Positions 16,900-25,334 of a DNA stretch of 64,000 nt are shown piece after piece. Under the pieces are notes generated by a model. That model searched no databases and had not been told where the DNA came from. It was given only the letters and a program-made list of their open reading frames with translations. How positions within the stretch are numbered: position 1 is the first letter of the stretch; each line of letters begins with the position of its first letter. The stretch is from JAAZKV01 sp041659525. Its GTDB lineage: Archaea > Iainarchaeota > Iainarchaeia > Iainarchaeales > JAAZKV01. The DNA is taken from positions 124,001-188,000 of the forward strand of contig JBAZYC010000001.1 in the NCBI GenBank assembly GCA_041659525.1. Reading direction: 5' to 3'. A program made the translations under genes and the position numbers.

Positions 16900-18051
16900 A
16901 TGACTCGTACTCGAACAGTTAGCGGAATTTTTTTTAAAGAAGCTATGACGGGTGGTTTACGTGGACGTATTGGGAAACCAATTATTCATTTACCTAATTC
17001 TCAAATGAAGAAAACAGAACTAACTACTTTTGATTGGAAGTGGGCTAGAAACATTTGGACTAGAAGCATGCCCGAACTTAAACCTAAAGGAAAGAATTTG
17101 AGTGAACAATTATTCAACGTTATTACAAGCGGAAGGTATAGACGCGGAAGAAGATACCAAATGGGTAATGGAGCGTTTGATAAAGAATCTATTATGAAAA
17201 TCCAAAATAGTATTTCGCATGGAAAACCAATTGAAATAATTTTACCAGCATTCCCATTCAAGTTTACTCACCCTCTAAAAACTGGGAGCGTGGGAGCGGA
17301 TATGTCTGAAATAGTTTCGCTTTCAAAACTACACGAACTTTGCACCCAAGTAAAAAGAGTTTATCCAAAAGGACTCAAAATTAGTATTATCAGAGACGGC
17401 GCTTTGTATGCAGATGTTTTCTCAAGATCAGCAACAAGTGCTCAACAATACGGTTTGGACTTACATAGATTTGTAAAATTAATGGGACTTGAGGATGAAA
17501 TTAGTTTCCTTGATTTGCGTTCAACGCTTCACTCACAACCAGATTTTAGGCAAAAATACCAACAAGCCGCATCAGTGGTTGATGAAATACTTAAGGATCC
17601 AAAGTCGCTAAGAGAAACTGTTCAAGCTCTAAGAGGAAGTGCTGCTGCAAATTTACCAACTACCGGAATACCTCATGGAACCATTGAAAGAATATTTTCA
17701 TTAGAAGAAAAAGAACTTAATCTTAACGAAATCCTCCTAAAAAGAAATATTGAGCACCGAGCAGAAAACGCAGCAAGGGATTACTTAATCCTAAACAAGA
17801 CAATTGAATTACTTGATTTGTATAACAGAGTACAACCAACTGCATTAAGAGGTTCAGCGCATTTAGGAGAAGGAAAAATACCTTTACAATTAACCAGAAA
17901 AAAAACTCAATTATTTCCTTGGATGGGAGTCTCGGTTCAAGATTCAAAAGGATTTACTGTAAGATACTCTTGCGAAGTAGCAAACAACTCTGCTTACACC
18001 CCAGTATACCTAAAAGGAAACTCTACTCCACTATATTACAAAAAAGTTTAA
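16900..18051 (+). CDS. PvcA/DIT1-family isocyanide synthase homologue
   Basis: 383 residues. Residues 111-121 (IEIILPAFPFK), the following ADMSEIVSLSKLHELC, ISIIRDGALYADVF near 161-174, and the C-terminal pair SAHLGEGKIPLQL and LFPWMGVSVQ match in order the conserved blocks of the DIT1/PvcA family. Characterised members turn the amino group of tyrosine or tryptophan into an isonitrile using ribulose 5-phosphate, or make dityrosine precursors in yeast spores. The family block SxHPG reads SAHLG here and PWH reads PWM, so activity is not certain. The usual partner dioxygenase (PvcB type) is not next to it. N-terminal 100 residues are basic and specific to this protein. Confidence 0.75.
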   Translation: MTRTRTVSGIFFKEAMTGGLRGRIGKPIIHLPNSQMKKTELTTFDWKWARNIWTRSMPELKPKGKNLSEQLFNVITSGRYRRGRRYQMGNGAFDKESIMKIQNSISHGKPIEIILPAFPFKFTHPLKTGSVGADMSEIVSLSKLHELCTQVKRVYPKGLKISIIRDGALYADVFSRSATSAQQYGLDLHRFVKLMGLEDEISFLDLRSTLHSQPDFRQKYQQAASVVDEILKDPKSLRETVQALRGSAAANLPTTGIPHGTIERIFSLEEKELNLNEILLKRNIEHRAENAARDYLILNKTIELLDLYNRVQPTALRGSAHLGEGKIPLQLTRKKTQLFPWMGVSVQDSKGFTVRYSCEVANNSAYTPVYLKGNSTPLYYKKV

Positions 18052-18081
18052 AGGAACTATTTTCTAAAAATTCTTTCATTG

Positions 18082-18106
18082 AAAATGTGTCCAGGAATTA
18101 GCGTTT
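18082..18106 (+). repeat. Direct repeat, left copy (flanks LMW phosphatase gene)
   Basis: About 25 bases, pattern AAAATGTGTCC then a two-base difference then GAATTAGCGTTTT, matching the copy at 18656-18681 almost fully. It covers the last codons of the minus-strand phosphatase gene. Confidence 0.7.
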
Positions 18107-18595
18107 TTGTTTTGTTCTTTTAGATAATTCTTTTACAAGTAAAGGAGTTTTCTTTTCAATGTACAAAGCCACCTCATCAATGTACTCTAAAGCTTTTTCT
18201 TTATGCTTGTGAAAATCAGGCATAACTTCTTTCAAATCAGCTACTGATGTTTTCTTCCCTATTGCAAGTTCATTAAACAAAAAAGGAGTTTGTTTATATT
18301 TTTTCAAAATAAAGTCATAGTGGTTCTGAGCCATAGCAACAACAAAATCCGCTTTAGCCAGTCTTTCTTTAGTAAGTCTTTTTTGCCTGTATTGCGAAAG
18401 ATACACTTTGTCCTTTCGAAGTTCCTTGTGAGCACCAAACTTATCTTTTAATTTTCGAGCAATTGTACCAGCTGAAGCTACCTCCAACCAATCAAGTTTG
18501 TGCTCGCGAACATATTTCTTGAGATAATACTCCGCTATTTGGCTTCTAAAAAAGTTTCCAGAACAAACAAACAAAACCGAAATTTTCTTTGACAT
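18098..18595 (-). CDS. Low-molecular-weight protein tyrosine phosphatase / arsenate reductase family
   Basis: 165 residues. VLFVCSGNFFRSQIAE places the nucleophile Cys11 and Arg17 in the C-x5-R loop, and MPDFHKHKEKALEYID supplies the Asp of the general acid region, as in LMW phosphatases and the ArsC-type arsenate reductases that share the fold. The extra cysteines used by thioredoxin-coupled arsenate reductases are not seen, favouring a phosphatase. The C-terminus is basic. The gene is bracketed by near-identical 25-base direct repeats (18082 and 18656). Confidence 0.8.
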   Translation of the reverse strand: MSKKISVLFVCSGNFFRSQIAEYYLKKYVREHKLDWLEVASAGTIARKLKDKFGAHKELRKDKVYLSQYRQKRLTKERLAKADFVVAMAQNHYDFILKKYKQTPFLFNELAIGKKTSVADLKEVMPDFHKHKEKALEYIDEVALYIEKKTPLLVKELSKRTKQKR

Positions 18596-18655
18596 ACCCT
18601 AAATAAAACAAAAGATACTTATTAACTTTTCCAAAAACTATTTTTTGCAGATTAT

Positions 18656-18681
18656 AAAATGTGTCCTAGAATTAGCGTTTT
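18656..18681 (+). repeat. Direct repeat, right copy
   Basis: Matches the copy at 18082-18106 except for two bases in the middle. The two lie on both sides of the LMW phosphatase gene, 574 bases apart; related but more diverged copies occur elsewhere (for example 16384, 26993, 31301, 47511). Confidence 0.7.
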
Positions 18682-18738
18682 AATTTATCTCTCTTTGTTA
18701 GGAAAGTTTAAATCCTAGAACGCTTCTATTTGAATGTT

Positions 18739-20175
18739 ATGCAAAAATTAAAGTTTGCAATTATTCTTCTTTCAATTAGTCTTTTTCTTGCACTAAGTGG
18801 CTGCTCAATTAAAGATATTGATAATGCGGTTGATGGAGCAATTGACGGTAATTTTGGCGGAGGTTTTTTTGGCGAATCAAATAATCCTCCTGGAAATAAT
18901 CCTCCCGGAAGTAATCCCGGCCCAGGAGATAATAGTGGCTCTCCCCCAAGCGGTGGAACAGATCCATTCCCTATTCCAGATAATGGTGCTCCTCCCTCAA
19001 GCTCTCCCCCAGGAAATAATCCAACCCCACCTGACGGAGGCGGAATTAGTCCTGATGCTTCAGCAGGAGGACAAATGTTCATTAATTATGTTGTTAATAC
19101 TGACGAAGTTTTTGTTTCCCAAATTTTAGGAGCACTCGAAATAGCTGCTGAATTACAGCTTACTGAAACTAATCCTGATGTAAATAAACTCCGGTTAAGA
19201 GCACAAGCATATGTAAACAAAGTTATTAGTGATCCGAACGCAACTATTAAGGAACTCCTTGAAGCAACGCAAATAGCGCAGTACTTGGGGCTTGAAGGAA
19301 CAGTAGCTATGAAAACTGTTGCCGATAAGTCTTATGAAAAATACCAAGAAGCTTTAAACGATCCATATGTTTCAATTCCTGATTTGCTTGTTGCTATGCA
19401 AATGACTCAATCAATTGATTGGGATGAACAAAGAGTTGCTAATTTGAATAAAGAAAAATTAACTAGTGTTCTGCTTGAAAGAATGCAGAGCCAAAATCTT
19501 TGTAAGAAACAATTACTTGAGATTTCAACTATGGCTAAAATGTTTGATATGAATAAAGTAATTACCACCGCTAACACTTTAGCTGCAAGCGCTAGAACTA
19601 TGTGCGACAAAATAAATTATCAAGAAAAAATAGAAGATATCTCTAACAAAACTTCTTCAATTACTACCGCAAACATTACAGGCAATCTTAAAGAATACAC
19701 TGTAATGGGTTTTGCACAAGAGAACACTCGCAGCTATTATTTTGAAGACGCTGATTTTACTTGGACTTTCCAAGAAACACCAAGCTTTAGTTATGATGAA
19801 TGCATTATTGAAACACGCACAGGCAGTGGAACAATAAAACTCCAAGGACTATCAGATGGATTAATTTATATGTCAAACAAAACTGATGTTGAAGGCAGTA
19901 TGAATAAAGAAGTTATAATAAAGGTTTTGCGAGAAAAAGGAGACGCCCCTCCAAGCAACCCCCATGCTTGTGATTATGTAACCGCAGAAGATTTAGATCC
20001 GAGAACAGAATCAAAGTGGATCAATATTTATTTTGAAGGAAAAACTGATGACCCTAGTAGCGTTGCGGGCACTTATGTTTCACCACCAAGTAGTGACCCA
20101 ACTTACATTGAGGTCAAAACAGTAAGTTATGTCCTCGCCTTCTCAGACACTGCATCAACAACAAAAAAATGGTGA
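18739..20175 (+). CDS. Secreted lipoprotein with Pro/Gly/Asn-rich linker
   Basis: About 478 residues. A hydrophobic signal ends in LALSGCSIKD, a lipobox, so the protein is anchored outside. Next comes a disordered linker of about 75 residues made of Pro, Gly, Ser and Asn (NNPPGNNPPGSN and similar), typical of spacers that hold a domain away from the surface. The following 200 residues are helical (repeated LLEATQIAQYLG and LLVAMQMTQSI segments look like degenerate repeats), and the last 150 are beta-rich with four cysteines. Not recognised as a family. ATG at 18739 chosen over TTG at 18730. Confidence 0.65.
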   Translation: MQKLKFAIILLSISLFLALSGCSIKDIDNAVDGAIDGNFGGGFFGESNNPPGNNPPGSNPGPGDNSGSPPSGGTDPFPIPDNGAPPSSSPPGNNPTPPDGGGISPDASAGGQMFINYVVNTDEVFVSQILGALEIAAELQLTETNPDVNKLRLRAQAYVNKVISDPNATIKELLEATQIAQYLGLEGTVAMKTVADKSYEKYQEALNDPYVSIPDLLVAMQMTQSIDWDEQRVANLNKEKLTSVLLERMQSQNLCKKQLLEISTMAKMFDMNKVITTANTLAASARTMCDKINYQEKIEDISNKTSSITTANITGNLKEYTVMGFAQENTRSYYFEDADFTWTFQETPSFSYDECIIETRTGSGTIKLQGLSDGLIYMSNKTDVEGSMNKEVIIKVLREKGDAPPSNPHACDYVTAEDLDPRTESKWINIYFEGKTDDPSSVAGTYVSPPSSDPTYIEVKTVSYVLAFSDTASTTKKW

Positions 20176-20216
20176 TTTTTTTAGACCCAATATTTAGAAT
20201 TATTTTTTAATTACAA

Positions 20217-20681
20217 TTAAACTTTTCTTTTCCCTTCAAGTCCCTTAAATTTAAATCCAAATTTCTCGTAGTACTCTACGAGTTTTTGATTAGCTGCTAA
20301 AAGCATTATGTTACTGCAACCTTCTTTCTTTGCTACTGCAATTGCATCATTCAAAAAAAATCTAAAAAACCCAATTCCTTTTCCCTTTGCTATCGAATTA
20401 GCGTCACTTAACAGTAAATCTTCTTTTTCAGGAAAGTAATTGCATTTCGCAGCAAAAGAAAAAGGCTTTTTCTTATCACTATGAAGAATAATAGTTGAAA
20501 ACCAACCATCTTTATTTGTTCTTACTCCTACTGCAAGAACCATCCCGTCAGTTGAACGAAAGAACCTAGGACGAGCTTTACCCATCCACCTAATCGCTCT
20601 GGGCCCCCAAAGCGAACGATAACTAAAAGCACTTGCTCCCCTAAACTTTGGAATTTTTTTAGCAGTACTAGTTCGAATCAT
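20217..20681 (-). CDS. GNAT-family N-acetyltransferase
   Basis: 154 residues. The acetyl-CoA-binding region reads IAKGKGIGFFRFFLNDAIAV (Q/R-x-x-G-x-G/A-type loop and helix), followed by the strand NIMLLAANQ and the C-terminal AVEYYEKFGF-like segment (LVEYYEKFGFKFKG), the usual GNAT ending. The N-terminal third is basic and not conserved. The substrate is unknown. The gene is convergent with the lipoprotein gene upstream, with about 40 bases between their ends. Confidence 0.75.
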   Translation of the reverse strand: MIRTSTAKKIPKFRGASAFSYRSLWGPRAIRWMGKARPRFFRSTDGMVLAVGVRTNKDGWFSTIILHSDKKKPFSFAAKCNYFPEKEDLLLSDANSIAKGKGIGFFRFFLNDAIAVAKKEGCSNIMLLAANQKLVEYYEKFGFKFKGLEGKRKV

Positions 20682-20730
20682 AAAGAATTAACTCCAAAAG
20701 AAGTACTTTAACTTTTCTCTGGGAACGATT

Positions 20731-20782
20731 GAGTTTCTCTAGAAATTAGCAAATTTCTCTAGAAACTAACAAGTTTCTTTTA
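20731..20782. repeat. 20-base tandem repeat, about 2.5 copies
   Basis: GAGTTTCTCTAGAAATTAGC (20731-20750) is followed directly by AAATTTCTCTAGAAACTAAC (20751-20770) and a partial third copy beginning AAGTTTCTTTTA. It lies in the divergent gap between the GNAT gene and the orphan at 20852. Confidence 0.75.
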
Positions 20783-20851
20783 ATAAAAACTAATTTTTTT
20801 CTTTGGCTCTAAAAAGATTTATTTTTATTCTCCTTAGAAGTAAAATTGTTT

Positions 20852-21295
20852 ATGAAGAAAACCGTTAGTAAGAAAATTGTTTCCTCTACTCCTCCCTTAA
20901 AGGGTTATTCTCTCCCAAGTATTGCTAAATTTTTGTCAGCAGAATCCCAGCAACTAATGCATAAAAGGGGACAATTAATGATTGAATTAAGGGAGAATCC
21001 TCTTGAAGTTTATGAGTCCCATAGAAAAGAAATTCTTGCTCTTCTCTCTCCAAAGGAAAGAACTGCTCCGCTTCGTGCAGAAGTTAAAAATAGTGTAATG
21101 ATTAGTCTTACTCCTAAAAAAGGAAGTTATTTTCCAAGCCCCCAAATTCTAAGAAAATTAACTGCTAACATTAATTCGTTCTCTGAAAAAGATCTCATTG
21201 GGTTGTTAAAATTAAGAAAAAAAATGTCAGCAGATAGTTTTAGGGAACTCATTCTAAACTCGTCTCCAAGACAACTGGATTTAGTTTTAAAATAA
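20852..21295 (+). CDS. Basic hypothetical protein
   Basis: About 147 residues starting MKKTVSKKIVSS; TTG at 20846 is an alternative start. Not recognised. The chain is helical with many Lys and Ser; SEKDLIGLLKLRKKMSADSF looks like a helix-turn-helix-sized pair of helices, but no assignment is possible. Convergent with the next orphan, whose end is 2 bases away. Confidence 0.5.
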   Translation: MKKTVSKKIVSSTPPLKGYSLPSIAKFLSAESQQLMHKRGQLMIELRENPLEVYESHRKEILALLSPKERTAPLRAEVKNSVMISLTPKKGSYFPSPQILRKLTANINSFSEKDLIGLLKLRKKMSADSFRELILNSSPRQLDLVLK

Positions 21296-21297
21296 AT

Positions 21298-21798
21298 TTA
21301 GAGTCCTTCAAATTTAAGCATTTGAATATATTCTTCTAATTGGTATTTTACTCCCCAAAGCGATTTGTGTCTTTCGTGGTAATTCCTTTCTAGTTGAGTT
21401 TCTTTATACACTCCCATCATAGTAGGATTAAATGGCTCAATTATACTTTGACCAAGCTTTTCGAGTTTGCTTAAGTACTCTATTTGAGCATCTACTTTTT
21501 TTGTGAGTTCATTAAGTATCACTCTTGCTTCTTTAGCAGCTTTTTTTCTTCTTTCAAGAGAAGGTTTACCCAACCCAAAACATTCCCCTCGTATAAGATC
21601 ATCTAATTTATACATTGCTGGACGAAATTCTTTTGAAACAACTTGCTTTAGTTGCTTGTCCCCGTTTCTTAGTTTTTGTAAAATCCTTGCTCGAACCAAT
21701 CTAGGTCTTGCTTTGAATCTTGCTGAGCGTGCTTCAAAAGTAGTTACCCTTGCTTTTTTGAGGGATTTTGATTTAAACAAATTAAGTCCATAAGACAT
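21298..21798 (-). CDS. Basic coiled-coil hypothetical protein
   Basis: 166 residues; very basic N-terminal 60 residues (ARSARFKARPRLVRARILQK), then helices rich in Leu/Lys/Glu. Not recognised. No signal peptide or membrane segment. It is divergent from the small basic gene at 21923. Confidence 0.5.
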   Translation of the reverse strand: MSYGLNLFKSKSLKKARVTTFEARSARFKARPRLVRARILQKLRNGDKQLKQVVSKEFRPAMYKLDDLIRGECFGLGKPSLERRKKAAKEARVILNELTKKVDAQIEYLSKLEKLGQSIIEPFNPTMMGVYKETQLERNYHERHKSLWGVKYQLEEYIQMLKFEGL

Positions 21799-21922
21799 AC
21801 TAAGTAAGTCTTTTCCTAAAAATAAAAGCTTTACTTCTTAGAAAATTTTTCCTCTAGAAACCACCGGGTTTCTTAGGAAACATTTATTTACTTCTTCCAA
21901 CTTATTATAATTAGTGAAACAA

Positions 21923-22195
21923 ATGCGCCTACCAAGAAGAAACCCTGTAAAAAACTTGTTTACAAAAAATCAACTTAAAACAACGCATCCTAAAACAGCA
22001 AGGAATATTGCTGAATTACAATTCGCTCGAAAGAAAAAAAAAGCTAGTACTTCTAATTCTCCAAGAGTGGATATCACTCAAGTAAGAATAGAGGAACACG
22101 CTAAAAAAGTCAAAGAACGCGCAAAAGCTCAAACAAAAAAATTTAAAGTTCAAAAACCAGCTACTTTTTGGGATAGATTACTTGGTCGCAGATAA
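21923..22195 (+). CDS. Small basic protein, paralogue of the next gene
   Basis: About 90 residues starting MRLPRRNPVKN (ATG at 21923; in-frame GTG at 21914 is possible). Extremely basic. It resembles the gene at 22298 at both ends: M(R/P)LPR(R/M) at the start and a final D/SRLLGR, and the DNA around the start (GTGAAACAAA then ATG) is nearly the same. The two look like a tandem duplication that has diverged in the middle. Nucleic-acid binding is likely from charge alone; no family recognised. Confidence 0.55.
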   Translation: MRLPRRNPVKNLFTKNQLKTTHPKTARNIAELQFARKKKKASTSNSPRVDITQVRIEEHAKKVKERAKAQTKKFKVQKPATFWDRLLGRR

Positions 22196-22297
22196 TTAAC
22201 TGCCACTGATCCTTTTCTAAAAATAAAATTCTTATTTTTGTTTTCTTAGAAACATTTATCTACTACCCCGAGTGTATTATTTTAGGTGAAACAAAAA

Positions 22298-22726
22298 ATG
22301 CCGCTACCAAGAATGAGACCAAGAGTATTATTAGGAGGAAATTCACCTTCTACAAGAAATACTTTAAGAGTAAATCAAAGAACCAGGGCAATTTCCGAAA
22401 TAGATAAAACTAGACTTATTAACTTTAGAAATCGTGTTTCTTCAGGCAGAGGAGCTTTAAATAAAATAATCCCAGGATCTAAAGTCAGGGAAATGAGACT
22501 TGAAGGAGAAGCAAAAAAAGTAGGTCCTTCTTTTCAAAAAAGAGAATTTCCAATAAGACAAATATTATCCAAATCACAAAATGCTATGAGTAGAAGAAGA
22601 TCAAACGCACCGAGGATAATAGACAAAAGAACAGCTGATATTGCAAGACTTAGATCTTTAGAAGCTCAAAGACTTAGAGCTAGTAGAGCACCTAAATCTT
22701 TGTTAAGTAGATTACTTGGCAGATAG
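22298..22726 (+). CDS. Small basic protein, paralogue of the preceding gene
   Basis: About 142 residues starting MPLPRMRPRVLLGG (ATG at 22298; GTG at 22286 in frame). Very rich in Arg, ending SLLSRLLGR. Start context and both termini match the gene at 21923, with a longer middle here. No membrane segment or catalytic motif. It ends 83 bases before purF on the same strand. Confidence 0.55.
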   Translation: MPLPRMRPRVLLGGNSPSTRNTLRVNQRTRAISEIDKTRLINFRNRVSSGRGALNKIIPGSKVREMRLEGEAKKVGPSFQKREFPIRQILSKSQNAMSRRRSNAPRIIDKRTADIARLRSLEAQRLRASRAPKSLLSRLLGR

Positions 22727-22808
22727 TTCTCCAAGTAATTTAATTTCTTTTTTTAATTTTTTTTCCCTAACAAATTCCTTTTTATTCCCTACCCATAAGT
22801 TTCCAATA

Positions 22809-24278
22809 GTGAAGCACAAGTGTGGTATTTGTGGCGTTTCGCTAAAAGAAAATGCACAAGGCTCTTTATATAAAATGCTTTTACAACTCCAACACCGAGG
22901 ACAATTGAGTGCTGGAATAACTGCTTATCGCCCTGATGAATCCCTAATTTTAGTTACTCATAAAGAGCTTGGTTTAGTTAACACTGTTTTTAGAGCGGAG
23001 CACGCAGGAAAGTTTGCATCAAATATGCAAAAACTTGATTCAAAGAAAGGAATTGGTCACGTTAGGTACGCTACTTGCGGAGCGGATGATAAATCCTATG
23101 CTCAGCCATTTGAAAGAACTCATGGAAAAAAAATTAAGTGGTTCTCTTTTTGTTTCAATGGAAATATTTCAAATTACCTAGATCTAAAAAAGGATTTAGA
23201 GGAAAACAATTACCACTTAGTTAGAGACACTGATACTGAAGTAATAATGCATATTATTTCAAAAGCCATGAAGGACACTGGAGAGAATAATTTTGTACAA
23301 GTTTTTTCAGAGCTCTCAAAGAAACTTGATGGCTCTTATAATATTGCTTTTATTAACGCTGAAGGAACTTTGATTGCAGCAAGGGATCCAATTGGTTTTC
23401 GTCCGCTTTGTTACGCAATAAAAGATGGAGAAGCAGCTTTTGCTTCAGAAAGTGTGGCTCTTAATTATGCGGGCTTCGGAGAGGTAAAAGATTTAGAACC
23501 AGGCACTATGCTAATTGTAGAAAAAGATTCTTTTAGAATAGAAAGATTTGCAGAAAGTCCTAGGTGCGCTCATTGCTTTTTTGAATGGGTTTACTTTGCT
23601 CACCCTGCTTCAGTAATTGATGGAAAATTGGTTTACGAAGTTCGTCGCTCTTTAGGAGAACTCTTAGCAAAGTTAGAAACTCAAAAATTAGATAAGGATT
23701 GTATTGTTGTTCCTGTCCCTGATTCAAGTACTCCCTCAGGAGAAGGTTTTGCTGAAGCACTAGGAATTCCCCTCAAAGAAGGACTCATTAGAAATCGTTA
23801 CACTGGAAGAACTTTTATTGAATCAAACAAAAGAGGGGAAAGAGTAAGCGAAAAATTTATGTTAATTAAACAATTAGTAGAAGGGAAAAAAGTTTTCTTA
23901 GTAGAGGATAGTATTGTTCGCGGAACCACTCTTAAACACCTAATTGCTTTTATTAGAAAAGTAGGTAAACCTAAAGAGGTTCATGTAAGAGTTTCCTGCC
24001 CTCCAATAACCTCCCCTTGTTTTTACGGAATAGATATGTCCTCAAAGAAAGAACTCATCGCGAATCAAAAGAGTGTGGATGAGATCGCAAAAGAGGTTGG
24101 AGCAGATTCTTTGATTTACCAATCAATGGAGAACTTAGTAAAAGCAGTTGGACTTGAAAAGAACAAACTTTGCCTTGCTTGTTTGAACGGAGAGTACCCA
24201 ACAAAGAACGGAGAGCTTCTTTCAAACTTTTGTGATAAAGGAAGAGCGCACGAGTGCAAAAAATGTACAAAAGATTAA
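22809..24278 (+). CDS. purF: Amidophosphoribosyltransferase
   Basis: First committed step of purine synthesis: glutamine plus PRPP gives phosphoribosylamine. About 489 residues. The N-terminal Ntn-type glutaminase begins MKHKCGICGV, so the catalytic Cys is released by removing a short propeptide; LQLQHRGQLSAGI, GHVRYAT and FNGNISN are its usual blocks. The C-terminal phosphoribosyltransferase domain has VFLVEDSIVRGTTLKHL, the PRPP loop. Cysteines in SPRCAHCFFEWVYFAHP and KLCLACLNGEYP fit the iron-sulfur cluster of this group. GTG at 22809 was chosen because the longer reading frame starts inside the preceding gene and would bury the catalytic Cys. Confidence 0.92.
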   Translation: MKHKCGICGVSLKENAQGSLYKMLLQLQHRGQLSAGITAYRPDESLILVTHKELGLVNTVFRAEHAGKFASNMQKLDSKKGIGHVRYATCGADDKSYAQPFERTHGKKIKWFSFCFNGNISNYLDLKKDLEENNYHLVRDTDTEVIMHIISKAMKDTGENNFVQVFSELSKKLDGSYNIAFINAEGTLIAARDPIGFRPLCYAIKDGEAAFASESVALNYAGFGEVKDLEPGTMLIVEKDSFRIERFAESPRCAHCFFEWVYFAHPASVIDGKLVYEVRRSLGELLAKLETQKLDKDCIVVPVPDSSTPSGEGFAEALGIPLKEGLIRNRYTGRTFIESNKRGERVSEKFMLIKQLVEGKKVFLVEDSIVRGTTLKHLIAFIRKVGKPKEVHVRVSCPPITSPCFYGIDMSSKKELIANQKSVDEIAKEVGADSLIYQSMENLVKAVGLEKNKLCLACLNGEYPTKNGELLSNFCDKGRAHECKKCTKD

Positions 24279-24309
24279 ATTCTTTTTTTAAAAAGTTTAA
24301 AATAGATTT

Positions 24310-24699
24310 TTATTTAACATTTTCAAATTTTCTTCTTGCCTTTAGCATTTTTTTGAACGCTTTTTTTCTCAAAATAACTGAAATCCCATCACGATCAGCC
24401 CTGTCATAATATCTAGCTTCTTCAAATTTTTTAACCGCAGTATTTTTAGCTGTTCGGGCTTTTCCTCGAGCAGATTTAAATCCCTGTCCTAATTTTAACA
24501 CTTGGACTTTTCCTTGGCCCTGTCTTAGTCCTCTTCTTGCTTTTAATAGTCTCTCAAAAGCTTTTCTCCTCAAAAGGGGCGAAACAATATCTGGAACCTC
24601 TCTATCAGATTCTCTGGCGAAAGCAAATTTTTTAACAGCAATTCTTTTTTCTTTTTGAGCTCTTAGTAGAATAGAATTTGGTTTGTTTAGAATAGGCAT
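24310..24699 (-). CDS. Basic protein with an internal duplication
   Basis: About 129 residues starting MPILNKPN (24699; a longer in-frame start at 24750 is less likely). Two copies of a 45-residue unit can be read: AVKKFAFARESDREVPDIVS then LLRRKAFERLLKARR, and AVKKFEEARYYDRADRDGIS then ILRKKAFKKMLKARR. Each unit is a charged helix, an acidic turn with DR, and a second basic helix. The unit is not a family I recognise. The duplication argues it is a real, folded, repeated module. Confidence 0.6.
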   Translation of the reverse strand: MPILNKPNSILLRAQKEKRIAVKKFAFARESDREVPDIVSPLLRRKAFERLLKARRGLRQGQGKVQVLKLGQGFKSARGKARTAKNTAVKKFEEARYYDRADRDGISVILRKKAFKKMLKARRKFENVK

Positions 24700-24756
24700 A
24701 ATACAAAAAGCGTTTGAAAACTTAATAAATCTTTGCCCTTTATTTAACAATTACAA

Positions 24757-24936
24757 TTATTCTTTTTCAAATACTTTGTAAGGACACCTATTTACGCAAG
24801 CCATACACTCAATGCATTCTTTGTGATTAATTTCTGGTGCACTAAATCCTTTTTGAGTAATAGCTTTTTTTGGGCAAACCCTAATCATCGGGCAAATATG
24901 ATCCTGCGGGCATTTTTCAGAGACAACTCGTATCAT
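24757..24936 (-). CDS. Ferredoxin-like 4Fe-4S protein
   Basis: 59 residues starting MIRVVSEKCPQDHICPMIRV. The C-terminal CIECMACVNRCPYKVF is a classic C-x2-C-x2-C-x3-C-P cluster motif; the N-terminal set (CPQDHICPMIRVCPKKAI) has spacing C-x5-C-x4-C-P, i.e. one half of the usual pair is altered. Likely binds two 4Fe-4S clusters or one plus a variant, and carries electrons between enzymes in the cytosol. Starts at 24936 (ATG); a longer start at 24960 would add a hydrophobic stretch not seen in this family. Confidence 0.8.
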   Translation of the reverse strand: MIRVVSEKCPQDHICPMIRVCPKKAITQKGFSAPEINHKECIECMACVNRCPYKVFEKE

Positions 24937-25003
24937 AAATAAAACCAAAAATGAAAACATTAATAAAAGAACTTCAAGAAAAAATTTATTTGAAAATTAA
25001 AGA

Positions 25004-25032
25004 AAAGTGAGTCTTTTTGGAGAGCTCACTTT
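25004..25032 (-). terminator. Hairpin after the zinc-ribbon gene
   Basis: AAAGTGAG (25004-25011) pairs with CTCACTTT (25025-25032); on the minus strand it follows the stop of the gene at 25046 and leads into a T-rich stretch. Confidence 0.55.
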
Positions 25033-25045
25033 CTAAAAGTAGTAT

Positions 25046-25216
25046 TTAGTAATTGCTTCTTGGCTTTTTGTGCTTTTGGTAGCAATCTCTGCAGTACACA
25101 GGTCTTGATGCATCAGGCTTGAAGGGAACTTCTGTTTCCTTTCCGCAATCTGCGCATGTTGCTTTGTGCATTTCTCTTCCAAAACTATCTTTTTCATCAA
25201 CCATTTTTTTCACCAT
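25046..25216 (-). CDS. Small CxxC-CxxC zinc-ribbon protein
   Basis: 56 residues, starting MVKKMVDEKDSFGREMH (ATG at 25216; a second ATG at 25204 gives 52). TCADCGKETEVPFKP and PVYCRDCYQKH give two CxxC pairs 17 residues apart: a zinc ribbon of the kind that is common in DPANN archaea and in candidate-phyla bacteria. The family is expected to bind nucleic acid or ribosomes but its role is not established. A hairpin terminator follows. The gene is too short to have been noticed among long reading frames, yet motif, start and terminator agree. Confidence 0.75.
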   Translation of the reverse strand: MVKKMVDEKDSFGREMHKATCADCGKETEVPFKPDASRPVYCRDCYQKHKKPRSNY

Positions 25217-25334
25217 TTAAAAGTTAAATAAACTACTTATTTAACACTAATTTATTCAACACAAGGCTATAATAACTAAATCTAAAGCCAAAAAAAGGTA
25301 ATTTTTTCCTAAAAACTCAACAAAAATTAGGGAA

